Below are positions 8,313 to 19,869 of a stretch of 34,730 bases of DNA, one piece after another. Position numbers and translations under genes: made by a program. A model generated the notes under the pieces. It saw only the letters and a program-made list of their open reading frames with translations. It was not told the origin of the DNA and made no database searches. How positions within the stretch are numbered: position 1 is the first letter of the stretch; every line of letters starts with the position of its first letter. The stretch comes from Acidimicrobiaceae bacterium. GTDB lineage: Bacteria; Actinomycetota; Acidimicrobiia; Acidimicrobiales; Ilumatobacteraceae. The stretch covers positions 1-34,730 of the forward strand of contig CANHST010000005.1 in NCBI GenBank assembly GCA_947463235.1, given 5' to 3'.

Positions 8313-8762
8313 ATGAGCGAAGTGGGTTTCAGCGGTACCAAAGCCGCATCGATCGTCGGCATCTCGTATCGGCAGCTCGACTACTGGGCGCGCACCAATC
8401 TGGTTCGCCCGTCGCTCACCGACGCGAGTGGCAGCGGTAGCCGCCGCCAGTACAGCTATCGAGACCTGCTCGAGCTTCGCGTCATCAAGAGCCTGCTCGA
8501 CGCTGGCATCAAGCTCGAGAACGTTCGCACCGCCTTCGAATATCTCCGCGAACACGTCGACACCGACATTGCCGCAGCCCACCTCGTGATCAGCGGCAAC
8601 GACGTGCTGCTGTGCGACGGCGACCAGCTCATCGACGTGATGCGCCGTGGCCAGGGCGTGCTCAACGTGCTCGCCATCGGCGGGCTGAAGATCGGCCTCG
8701 ACGAGCAGTTGGTGCAGCTCGCCGCATCTTCAGCACCGGCCGACACCGCACAGGCGGTCTGA
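8313..8762 (+). CDS. MerR-family regulator (Rv1830-like by synteny)
   Basis: GGAGG SD before ATG 8313; AASIVGISYRQLDYWARTNLVRPSLTDASGSGSRRQYSYRDLLELRVIK. Confidence 0.9.
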   Translation: MSEVGFSGTKAASIVGISYRQLDYWARTNLVRPSLTDASGSGSRRQYSYRDLLELRVIKSLLDAGIKLENVRTAFEYLREHVDTDIAAAHLVISGNDVLLCDGDQLIDVMRRGQGVLNVLAIGGLKIGLDEQLVQLAASSAPADTAQAV

Positions 8763-9817
8763 TGTCGGGGCTGCGTCTCAGCCCGCTCGACGCCGTGCAT
8801 CGCTCGTTGGGAGCGAAGATGGTGGAGTTCGGCGGCTGGGACATGCCGGTGAACTACCCGATCGGCACCATCGAGGAACACCTGGCGTGCCGCCGCGACG
8901 CGGTGATGTTCGATGTGTCGCACCTCGGCACGGTGCGCGTGGAAGGTGGCGCAGCGTTCGGCGCCTTACAGGCTGCCTTCACGAACGACCTCGCGAAGGT
9001 GCAGCCTGGGCGAGCGCAGTACACGCATCTCCTCGATGAGGCCGACGCATCGGTGATGGACGACATCATCGTGTGGTGGCTCGACGACGACATCTTCGAC
9101 GTGATGCCGAACGCGTCGAACACCGACGACGTGGTGGGTGCCATTGGTGGCACCGACACCACCTCGACTCGCGCCATCATCGCAGTGCAGGGGCCGAGCG
9201 CTCGCGAGCGAGTAGCTACGGTCTTTCCCGACGCAGCCCAGGTGGGCCGCTTCAGAGTGCAGCGTTGCGCGTGGCGTGGCGCCGAGTGTGTGGTTGCCGG
9301 CACCGGGTACACCGGCGAGGCGGGCCTGGAGATTGCGGTGCCCGTGGACGCAGCGAGCGAGTTGTGGTCTGCGCTCTCGGACAGCGGCGTGTTGCCGGCA
9401 GGTCTCGGCGCACGCGACACCCTCCGCTTGGAGGCTGGCCTTCCGCTGCATGGTCACGAACTTGGTGCGGGTATCACCTCCCTGCAGGCTGGCCTCGAGT
9501 GGGTGGTGGCGTGGAACAAACCCACATTCCGCGGTCGGGATGCGCTGCTCGCCGAGCGAAATGCTGGCGTAGCCCGGGTGCTTCGTGGCATTGCCACCGA
9601 AGGCCGCCGACCACCGCGTGCCGAGTGCCGAGTAACGGTTGATGGTGCGGATGTCGGCGTGGTGACGAGCGGCAACTTCTCGCCGATGCTCGGCCATGGC
9701 ATCGCACTGGCGCTGCTGCATCCCGATGTGGCAGTGGGCACCGATGTGAGCGTCGATGTGCGGGGCGCCGGGTTGCCGGGCAGCGTGGTGACGCTGCCGT
9801 TCGTGGCGAAACGCTGA
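8762..9817 (+). CDS. gcvT: Glycine cleavage system aminomethyltransferase (T protein)
   Basis: SPLDAVHRSLGAKMVEFGGWDMPVNYP, CLSH-like FDVSHLG, GYTGEAGLEI; ATG overlaps the preceding TGA (TGATG). Confidence 0.95.
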   Translation: MSGLRLSPLDAVHRSLGAKMVEFGGWDMPVNYPIGTIEEHLACRRDAVMFDVSHLGTVRVEGGAAFGALQAAFTNDLAKVQPGRAQYTHLLDEADASVMDDIIVWWLDDDIFDVMPNASNTDDVVGAIGGTDTTSTRAIIAVQGPSARERVATVFPDAAQVGRFRVQRCAWRGAECVVAGTGYTGEAGLEIAVPVDAASELWSALSDSGVLPAGLGARDTLRLEAGLPLHGHELGAGITSLQAGLEWVVAWNKPTFRGRDALLAERNAGVARVLRGIATEGRRPPRAECRVTVDGADVGVVTSGNFSPMLGHGIALALLHPDVAVGTDVSVDVRGAGLPGSVVTLPFVAKR

Positions 9818-9820
9818 TCC

Positions 9821-10321
9821 TCAGCGCCGCGTCGCCGCTCCCTTTTTCCCCGGTGCTTTCTTGGCGGCTGCTTTCTTGGCGGCTGGCTTCTTGGCGGCTG
9901 GCTTCTTGGGTGCAGTTACCGGGGCTGGTGCAACCGGGGGAGCAGGCTGCCGTCCGACGCTCGAACGCAGCGCAGCGAGCGGGCGCAAGCCAAGTGGCTG
10001 CAGGAAGCGGCCGAGGTCGTTCACCACGTTGCTGATGGCGGCGAGGTCGGTAGGTAGCTTGGCGATTGCCGGAGCCACCATCTCGAGCGGCCCGCTGAGT
10101 TGCTCGACGGTGTCGAGCAGACCATTCACCCGGTGCGCCACCTGATTGAGTTGGTCCATCGTGTCGTTGAATCGCTCGACGCTCTCGATGAGCTGCGTCA
10201 CTCCATGTTGGAACTGGGCGATCGACTTGCTGATCCCGGCGAGCGGGTTGGCGCCGCCCAACAATGCCAGCAGGTCGCCGAGACCCAACGAGGAGGACGA
10301 GGTGGATGCGCTATCGGCCAT
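9821..10321 (-). CDS. Small helical protein with Lys/Ala/Pro-rich C-terminal tail (HBHA/PhaF-like architecture)
   Basis: MADSAST start; amphipathic N-terminal region (SIAQFQHGVTQLIESVERFNDTMDQLNQVAHRVNGLLDTVEQL) then APKKPAAKKPAAKKAAAKKAPGKKGAATRR. Confidence 0.72.
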   Translation of the reverse strand: MADSASTSSSSLGLGDLLALLGGANPLAGISKSIAQFQHGVTQLIESVERFNDTMDQLNQVAHRVNGLLDTVEQLSGPLEMVAPAIAKLPTDLAAISNVVNDLGRFLQPLGLRPLAALRSSVGRQPAPPVAPAPVTAPKKPAAKKPAAKKAAAKKAPGKKGAATRR

Positions 10322-10347
10322 GTGACAGACGGTAGCGCGACGCCTCC

Positions 10348-13185
<2,838 letters not shown>

Positions 13186-13224
13186 GGGATGCCTCCGGGT
13201 GACTGGTTTGGTGCCTGCGTCCCC

Positions 13225-13418
13225 CGCTGTCATCGGTGCCTGAGAGCTTCTCCACCGTCACGAGTCGGGCGGATTTCCCCTTCGGCGAGTCGGAGAACCG
13301 ACTGCTTTCCAGCGTTGCGCACTCGACCGGTCCGTGGGCCTGAGAGATTCCGGGGAGGTTGCTCCTTCGGCGCCCCGCCGCTGGCTGCGTCGGTGGCTCT
13401 CCCGGTCGGGTGTATCTG
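13225..13418 (-). ncRNA. Tandem glycine riboswitch (two aptamers) upstream of gcvP
   Basis: On minus strand: CGACCGGGAGAGCC...GCGCCGAAGGAGCAACC...GAATCTCTCAGGCCCACGGACCGGTCG followed by CGCTGGAAAG...TCGCCGAAGGGGAAATCC...AGCTCTCAGGCACCGATGACAGCG; both have paired P1 arms. Confidence 0.95.
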
Positions 13419-13608
13419 CACCGCCGACTCTAGTCCTTGCCGCCACGCGGTGGTGGCGTCACCGTTCTCGGGAGGCAATTTGGACAGATCTTTGATCAAG
13501 AAATCGATGATGTTGCCGAAACCTTCGACAAGCAAAGAGCGGCCAAACCTTCCAGTGACGGGTGGCGTGTCTGCTGCGGGCGACGAACCAACAACGGAGG
13601 AACCCCCC

Positions 13609-14874
13609 ATGAATCGAATGAAGTGGTCGGCAGGCACTCTTGCCAGCGCCATCTTGCTGTTTGCCGGTCTCGGCGTCGGGGCTGCTCACGCAGCGCCGTC
13701 CACCGTGCCCGTCGACACCACCCCCACGCTGCCGGTGGATACCACCCCGACGGTGCCCGCTCCCTCGGTGCCCGTACCGACACCAGCCCAGTTCTCGCTG
13801 CCGTTCATGGGCGCTGCCCTCACGGTCACCGTCACGACGGGCCCCGGAGGCAACCTCGCCGATGTGGCCATCACACCGGCCGACGGAATGGTGGCCACCA
13901 AGGCAAGCCCTCGAGCCGTGGTGTTCACGAATGCCGACGGTTCGGTGAAGGTCTCGGTGAAGAGCAAGCACGGCACCCAGAGCGTGTCGGCCAAGGCAGG
14001 CTCGCTCGCCGCACTGCAGGGTCCCGGCTCCTGGACGGGCGACATCTTCGCCGTCGGTGCACCGGTCACCGTTGCCTACACGGTGGGCACGACTGCAGAC
14101 GGCGGGCCTGAGCTCACCGTCGACAATCCTGGTGATCCCTCCGCAGTGGTTGGAGAAGTGCAGCACCGGTCGGAAGGTGCCGAATCATCCGCCCGGGTCA
14201 GCATCACCTTCACCTCCGCCGACGGCCAGAGTCGCTCGCTGACGATCAGCGTGAAGGTCGAGCCCGTCGAGGACGAGTCCGATGACGACGGCACCAGCTC
14301 CTCGATCGATCCTGCGGCTCCGCCCGTCGTCGAAGCCTCGCTGCGCATCACGCTCTCTCGGGTTCGCGGTGTGCCGGTAGCAGCCGACATCGCTGCTGGG
14401 CCCAAGACATGGACCGGACTGCTGTGCGACGCAACGCCGGCCTCCATCGCCTACGTGCTGAACGCAGATGGCACCGTCTCCGATGTGGTCGCAACGCCGG
14501 CATCCGCAACCGTTCGGGCCGACTCGAACAACACCAAGGTCGATGTTCGCTGGGGCGACCACGAGCGTGTTCGTATCCGCTCCCGCCTCAACGACGGTCA
14601 GATCACGGTGAACGTGGAGGATCGCATCCGCTGCAAGGATGCGGCTGATCCCACGGTGAACGTGCCCACCTCCGTCGACGCCAGCAACGGCGACGACGAT
14701 GGTGACGACCGAGACGAGCAGGAGGCAGACGATCATGGTGGCGACAGCCACGGTGACGACGACCAGGGTGACGACGAGCAGCACAGCGGCGGCAACCACG
14801 GTGGCGGCAATGGTGGCGGCGAAGGCGGCAACCACGGTGGCGGTCACGGTGGCGGCGACGGACAGGACGACTGA
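13609..14874 (+). CDS. Secreted protein with Asp/His/Gly-rich C-terminus
   Basis: ACGGAGGAA SD, ATG 13609; signal peptide MNRMKWSAGTLASAILLFAGLGVGAAHAA; Pro/Thr linker; acidic DDGDDRDEQEADDHGGDSHGDDDQGDDEQHSGGNHGGGNGGGEGGNHGGGHGGGDGQDD tail. Confidence 0.82.
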   Translation: MNRMKWSAGTLASAILLFAGLGVGAAHAAPSTVPVDTTPTLPVDTTPTVPAPSVPVPTPAQFSLPFMGAALTVTVTTGPGGNLADVAITPADGMVATKASPRAVVFTNADGSVKVSVKSKHGTQSVSAKAGSLAALQGPGSWTGDIFAVGAPVTVAYTVGTTADGGPELTVDNPGDPSAVVGEVQHRSEGAESSARVSITFTSADGQSRSLTISVKVEPVEDESDDDGTSSSIDPAAPPVVEASLRITLSRVRGVPVAADIAAGPKTWTGLLCDATPASIAYVLNADGTVSDVVATPASATVRADSNNTKVDVRWGDHERVRIRSRLNDGQITVNVEDRIRCKDAADPTVNVPTSVDASNGDDDGDDRDEQEADDHGGDSHGDDDQGDDEQHSGGNHGGGNGGGEGGNHGGGHGGGDGQDD

Positions 14875-14879
14875 CCTTC

Positions 14880-15566
14880 ATGTTGCTCAGTGAACTGCGG
14901 GTGCGGCCCCTCCTCGGAGGGGCCGCTCTCGCCCTCCTCAGTGTGCTTGCGGTTGGATGCAGCAGCGACGACACGAACGTTGCGGCGAACAACGCCGACA
15001 GCGCAAGTTCCTCCGTCGTCGCACCGTCATCGACGGCACCGGCGAGCACCATCGTCACCACGATCGACCCAGCGCCACTGCTACAGACGGCACTGGAGTC
15101 CTTGGCCGCTGGCTATCACTTCACCTCGACGTTCGTGGTGAACGGGGTGGCCTCACTGACAGGTGAGGGCGATCGTGTGGGCGACTCCAGCCGTTTCGTC
15201 CTCACGCAGAATGGTGCCTCGGTGGCGTACATCGTCACGCCGGCCGCCACCTATGCACAGCCAGCGAACGGCGAGTGGCAACTCCTCGACACGCCGCCGG
15301 CTGCAACGGATCCGATCACTGCGCTCAACGCGCCGGCCGCCATCGGCGTGCTGGCCGATGACGGCACGTCGCTTCGGCTCCGTGTGACGGTGTCGGCCTT
15401 GACGCTCGGGGTCGGTGCCACTGGCACCACCGATGTGGAAGTGGTGCTGAAGAACGGAGCCATCACAGAGGTCGACTACGCCACGATCAAGGACGGCAAC
15501 GTCGCCAGCGTGGCCACGTTGGTGGGCGCCGTGGTGGATGCCACACCCATCAGCGCGCCGATCTGA
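14880..15566 (+). CDS. Putative lipoprotein (LppX/LolA-like fold suspected, not confirmed)
   Basis: Signal with lipobox LSVLAVGC-SSDD; beta-rich body. Confidence 0.72.
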   Translation: MLLSELRVRPLLGGAALALLSVLAVGCSSDDTNVAANNADSASSSVVAPSSTAPASTIVTTIDPAPLLQTALESLAAGYHFTSTFVVNGVASLTGEGDRVGDSSRFVLTQNGASVAYIVTPAATYAQPANGEWQLLDTPPAATDPITALNAPAAIGVLADDGTSLRLRVTVSALTLGVGATGTTDVEVVLKNGAITEVDYATIKDGNVASVATLVGAVVDATPISAPI

Positions 15567-15572
15567 TCTCCA

Positions 15573-16820
15573 TCATTCAACGGTGCCGTAGGCACCTAGC
15601 TCGCCGGTCGCCGACGCCTTCGTGGCGTCGGCGACCGCTGCGCGTAGATCGGCGACGAACTCGGGAATCTTGCCGTCGTGGATGGCGTTCACCGTGCAGT
15701 GCAGTGACGCCGGTGGACCTTGGCGATCGACGTACCAACCTCGTTCCCACAAGCGGTCTGCAACGGCGTAGACGTCCAGCTCGTCTGGGTTGTGCGCTCC
15801 AAAGGCGAGCAGCGTGCTCTCGGGCATGGCGCGGAGCACCAGCTCGGGAGTGGCCTGAATCGCAGCAGTCAGTTCCTCGCATGCGCGTCGAGCTGCAGCC
15901 GTGAGTGCCATGTACCCGTCGTCGCCCAGGTGGTGAAGCACCGCCCACGCCGCAGCCCAAGGACCGCCGCTCTTGGTACCCAGCACCCCGCTCGACCCGT
16001 AGACACCACCGAGCCAGTTGTCGGTGACGTAGGTCTGATCGGCCCGCAGCTGCTTGTTGCGGTGCACCAGCACACCGCAGCCCTTTGCCGAGTAGCCGTA
16101 CTTGTGCAGGTCGACGGAGATGCTGGTGACCCCGGGAACGCTGAAGTTCCAGGCCGGTACGTAATGACCGAGGCGCGAGAGATACGTCAGCGTGACGCCG
16201 CCCATGCACGCGTCGACATGGCAGTTGATCCCGCGGGCATCCGCGAGCGCTGCAATCGCAGCGATGGGGTCGATCACGCCCTGCGGGTACTGCGGGGCAG
16301 AACCCACCAACAGGACGGTGTTGTCGTCGATGGCTGCTTCCATCGCCGCAACGTCGGCACGCCAATCCGCGCCGACCGGCACGCGTCGACTCTCGACGCC
16401 GAAGTAGTAGCAACCTTTTTCGAAGGCCGCGTGCGCAGAGGTAGGCAGGACGACATTGGGCGCGGTGATGCCGCTCTCGCGACGTCCGCGCTCGCGCGCT
16501 GCCTTTACAGCGAGCAGCAGACTCTCGGTGCCACCCGACGTAATGAAGCCCGATGCCTGGCTTCCACCCTCGAACCACTCGGCAACGATCGACACCACGT
16601 CGGACTGAATCCGCTGCAGGCTGGGGAATGCGTGCGTGTTCAGCCCGTTCTCCGTGCCGAAGCGGCGGTACGCCTCCTCGGCGATCGAGGTGACCTCCGG
16701 GCCGGCGTTGTAGGCAAGCGTGAATGCGCGGCCTTCGCGCCACTTGACATCGTGCTGCTTGAACTCGTCGAGATGGCGGAACACTTCATCGCGGCTGGCG
16801 CCGTGCGCAGGCATCGTCAT
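15573..16820 (-). CDS. PLP-dependent group II decarboxylase family, sphingosine-1-phosphate lyase-like
   Basis: FITSGGTESLLLAVKAARERGR, CHVDACMGG, SISVDLHKYGYSAKGCGVLVHRN (PLP Lys). Confidence 0.88.
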   Translation of the reverse strand: MTMPAHGASRDEVFRHLDEFKQHDVKWREGRAFTLAYNAGPEVTSIAEEAYRRFGTENGLNTHAFPSLQRIQSDVVSIVAEWFEGGSQASGFITSGGTESLLLAVKAARERGRRESGITAPNVVLPTSAHAAFEKGCYYFGVESRRVPVGADWRADVAAMEAAIDDNTVLLVGSAPQYPQGVIDPIAAIAALADARGINCHVDACMGGVTLTYLSRLGHYVPAWNFSVPGVTSISVDLHKYGYSAKGCGVLVHRNKQLRADQTYVTDNWLGGVYGSSGVLGTKSGGPWAAAWAVLHHLGDDGYMALTAAARRACEELTAAIQATPELVLRAMPESTLLAFGAHNPDELDVYAVADRLWERGWYVDRQGPPASLHCTVNAIHDGKIPEFVADLRAAVADATKASATGELGAYGTVE

Positions 16821-16868
16821 GCGTGCAACCTACCCGAGCGGTTTGGGGGCCTCGTCTAGCCTGCGGCC

Positions 16869-18026
16869 ATGACCGTTCCGTCACGCGACGACTTCCTGCT
16901 CGACCCGACGATCGTCTTCCTCAATCATGGCTCCTTCGGAGCAGTGCCTCGTGGGGTGTTCGCTGCGTATCAGGAGTTACAGATGCAGATGGAGCGCAAC
17001 CCGGTGGAGTGGCTCGGCCGTCGCGCCGATTCGCTGCTGGCGGACGCACGACTTCGGCTCGCCTCGTTCGTTGGTGCATCGGCAGACGACGTGGTGTTCT
17101 TCCCTAATCCAACGACGGCGATCAACATGGTGGTGAACAGCCTCGAGTTGCATCGAGGCGACCAGGTGGTCACCACCGACCACGAGTACGGAGCGATGGA
17201 CCGAACGTGGCGAAAGCGCTGCGCCACTGCGGCTGCCGAGTACGTGCGTGTTCCGATTCCCTTGCCGGTCACCTCCGCTGCCGACTTCATCGAACGAGTG
17301 TGGGACAGCGTCACGCCACGCACAAAGGTGTTGTTCCTGAGCCACATCACCAGCGCCACGGCGCTGATCTTTCCGGTGCAGGAGCTGTGCCGACGAGCGC
17401 GCTCGGCGGGAATCCTGGCTGTGGTCGACGGGGCTCACGTGCCCGGTCACATCGCGCTCGACGTGGAAGAACTCGGCTGCGACATCTATACCGGTGCCCT
17501 CCACAAGTGGGTGTGCGCACCGAAGGGAAGCTCGTTTCTTTGGGCACGTCGCGAGGTGCAGTCCATGCTGCAACCACTGGTGGTGAGTTGGGGATGGGAG
17601 AGCGACCATCCAAGTGGCTCGGAGTTCGTGGACCATCACGAGTGGCAGGGCACTCGCGACCTCTCGGCGTTTCTCGCCACCTCTGCAGCCCTCGACTTTG
17701 TTGCGTCACACGAATGGTCTGCCGTGCAGGCTGACGGGCATCGTCGAACGATGGCCACGAGGCTGGCGGTGAACGAACTCACCGGTCTGGAGTCCATCAG
17801 CCCGGATGAGCCGATTGATCACGAGTGGATCGGCCAGCTCGCATCCATCCGTCTCCCGCAAGCCGTAGACGTGGTGGCATTGCAGCAGCGCCTTTTCAAC
17901 GAGTACCGAGTGGAGGTGCCGGTGCATCGATGGGGGAATCAGCCATTGCTGCGGGTGAGTTTCACGGCTCACAACACCGACGCCGACGGTGAGGCGTTGG
18001 TGGCAGCGCTGCGGGCGGTGCTCTGA
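16869..18026 (+). CDS. Aminotransferase class V-fold PLP enzyme (isopenicillin N epimerase-like)
   Basis: FLNHGSFGAVPRGVFAAYQELQMQMERNPVEWLGRR; VVDGAHVPGHIALDVEELGCDIYTGALHKWVCAPKGSSFLW. Confidence 0.9.
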   Translation: MTVPSRDDFLLDPTIVFLNHGSFGAVPRGVFAAYQELQMQMERNPVEWLGRRADSLLADARLRLASFVGASADDVVFFPNPTTAINMVVNSLELHRGDQVVTTDHEYGAMDRTWRKRCATAAAEYVRVPIPLPVTSAADFIERVWDSVTPRTKVLFLSHITSATALIFPVQELCRRARSAGILAVVDGAHVPGHIALDVEELGCDIYTGALHKWVCAPKGSSFLWARREVQSMLQPLVVSWGWESDHPSGSEFVDHHEWQGTRDLSAFLATSAALDFVASHEWSAVQADGHRRTMATRLAVNELTGLESISPDEPIDHEWIGQLASIRLPQAVDVVALQQRLFNEYRVEVPVHRWGNQPLLRVSFTAHNTDADGEALVAALRAVL

Positions 18027-18046
18027 CAACGAGTATCGTCGCCCGC

Positions 18047-18919
18047 ATGGGGATGCCACTCGACGTGGGCGTGATCGATCTGATGCTCGGCATTCCCGAG
18101 CCGGGCCAACGCGAACTTTGGTACTCGTTCCTGCGACCGAATCTTCGCGATCAGGAGAGCCAGGGCATGGCGATGCCCGCGCAGTACATGTTCAAGGACA
18201 TTCCGGAACAGCCCACCGACGCCGACATGATCGCGATCACCCTCGACCAGATGGATGGCCACGGCATCGACCGGGCGCTCATCGGATGTTCGCTCGACGG
18301 CGGTATTCAGAACGACGCTTTGCGGAGCCACCCGGACCGCTTCTTCGGTTGTCTGCACGTCGACCCAAATGGGGGAGTGCAGGTGCTCCGCGACATTCAG
18401 CGAGCCCACGACGAGTTCGGCATCAAGGGCGTGTCGCTGTTTCCCAGTGGGTGCAATCCGCCACTGCCGATCAACGACAAGCGGATGTATCCCGTGTACG
18501 CCAAGTGCGCCGAGATCGGGCTGCCGGTGCTGTGTTGCGTCGGCGTTCCCGGTCCGCGCCTGCCGATGGCACCGCAGCATGTCGAACTCGTCGATGAGGT
18601 CTGCTGGTACTTTCCGGAGCTCACCTTCATCATGCGTCATGGGGCCGAGCCGTGGACGGAACTGGCTGCCAAGCTGCTGCTGAAGTGGCCCAACCTCTAC
18701 TACTCCACGAGCGCGTTCGCTCCGAAGTACTACCCGAAGGCGATCATCGACTTCGCCAACAGCAGGGGAGCGGACAAGGTGATGTACGCCGGGTACTTCC
18801 CGATGGGTCTCAGCCTCGATCGGATCTTTGCTGAACTGCCCCAGGTGCCGCTTCGAGACGAAGTGTGGCCGAAGTTCCTGCGACACAACGCAGCACGGGT
18901 CTTCGGGCTGCCCGCATGA
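18047..18919 (+). CDS. Amidohydrolase family 2 protein
   Basis: Length and motifs such as DRALIGCSLDGG, HPDRFFGCLHVDPNGG, RHGAEPWTELAAKLLLKWPNLYYSTSAFAPKY, KVMYAGYFP. Confidence 0.83.
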   Translation: MGMPLDVGVIDLMLGIPEPGQRELWYSFLRPNLRDQESQGMAMPAQYMFKDIPEQPTDADMIAITLDQMDGHGIDRALIGCSLDGGIQNDALRSHPDRFFGCLHVDPNGGVQVLRDIQRAHDEFGIKGVSLFPSGCNPPLPINDKRMYPVYAKCAEIGLPVLCCVGVPGPRLPMAPQHVELVDEVCWYFPELTFIMRHGAEPWTELAAKLLLKWPNLYYSTSAFAPKYYPKAIIDFANSRGADKVMYAGYFPMGLSLDRIFAELPQVPLRDEVWPKFLRHNAARVFGLPA

Positions 18920-19869
18920 GCAGGTTCCCTTGGCCCGTTCCGTTCGGCTGGTTCGCGGTCGCATGGTCCGACCATGTGTCCAGCGGCGGCGTGGTGCCGT
19001 ATCGCGCATTCGGACGCGATCTCGTGATCTGGCGCGACGAGCGCGGTGAGGCGCACCTCCAGGATGCGTACTGTCCGCACCTTGGCGCTCACCTCGGCCA
19101 CGGCGGCACCGTCAGCGACTGCGAGATCGTCTGCCCGTTCCACGGTTGGCAGTTCGACACCAACGGCCGCAACACGTGCATTCCCTACAGCGAGCGCACG
19201 AATGGCAAGGCTCGTCTTCGCACCTATCCGGTGCTGGAGCGCAACGGTCTGGTGATGGCGTGGTACCACCCCGACGACGAAGCACCGTTGTGGGATATTC
19301 CGATCGTCGACGAATTCGACCTCGGTAACGAGGAGTGGGCTCCTCCCGTGAGTCGATACTTCAGCATCGACACGGCGTGGCAGGAGATGGCGGAGAACGG
19401 CGTCGATGCAGCGCACTTCCGCTACGTGCACGGCACCGCAGAGGTTCCAGTGCTCGAACGCTACGAGCCCAACGGGTTCAGATCGCACATGCGGTCGAAG
19501 CAGTTCTTCGTGACCCCGCGGGGAAACGTGGAAGGTCGCATCGATTCCGATGCATGGGGTCCTGGCTTCAGCGTGGTCCGCTTCGGAGGCATCGTCGACA
19601 CCGTGTTGCTCGGCTGTGCCACGCCCATCGAGACAGACCGGTGCGAGATGCGGTTCACCTTCACGGTTCGTCGCTTTGCCGACGACCGGGCCACTTCGGC
19701 GGTAGGGGAGGCTGCGATCAATGAGATCTCGCGCCAACTGCTGCAGGACAAGCCGATCTGGGAGAACAAGGTGTACATCGATCGGCCGGCACTCGCCGAC
19801 ACCGACGGCCCATTCCTGCAGTTCCGCCAGTGGGCGGCGCAGTTCTACGCCGACGTGCCGTCCCCGTGA
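18916..19869 (+). CDS. Rieske [2Fe-2S] oxygenase alpha-subunit-like (KshA/neverland-type)
   Basis: Rieske CPHLGAHLGHGGTVSDCEIVCPFHGW; mononuclear iron motif NGVDAAHFRYVH; ATG overlaps the preceding TGA (ATGA). Confidence 0.9.
   Translation: MSRFPWPVPFGWFAVAWSDHVSSGGVVPYRAFGRDLVIWRDERGEAHLQDAYCPHLGAHLGHGGTVSDCEIVCPFHGWQFDTNGRNTCIPYSERTNGKARLRTYPVLERNGLVMAWYHPDDEAPLWDIPIVDEFDLGNEEWAPPVSRYFSIDTAWQEMAENGVDAAHFRYVHGTAEVPVLERYEPNGFRSHMRSKQFFVTPRGNVEGRIDSDAWGPGFSVVRFGGIVDTVLLGCATPIETDRCEMRFTFTVRRFADDRATSAVGEAAINEISRQLLQDKPIWENKVYIDRPALADTDGPFLQFRQWAAQFYADVPSP

Noticed and set aside
9861-9912. Tandem CTTGGCGGCTG repeats as possible CRISPR/VNTR array
   Set aside because: Only a few imperfect 15-bp units encoding the KKPAA tail; no spacer structure.
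14680-14870. Repetitive GGTGGCGGC tract as a repeat element
   Set aside because: Explained by the His/Gly-rich coding tail.
15720-16859. 379-aa plus-strand ORF
   Set aside because: Antisense to the S1P-lyase-like gene; no domain signature.
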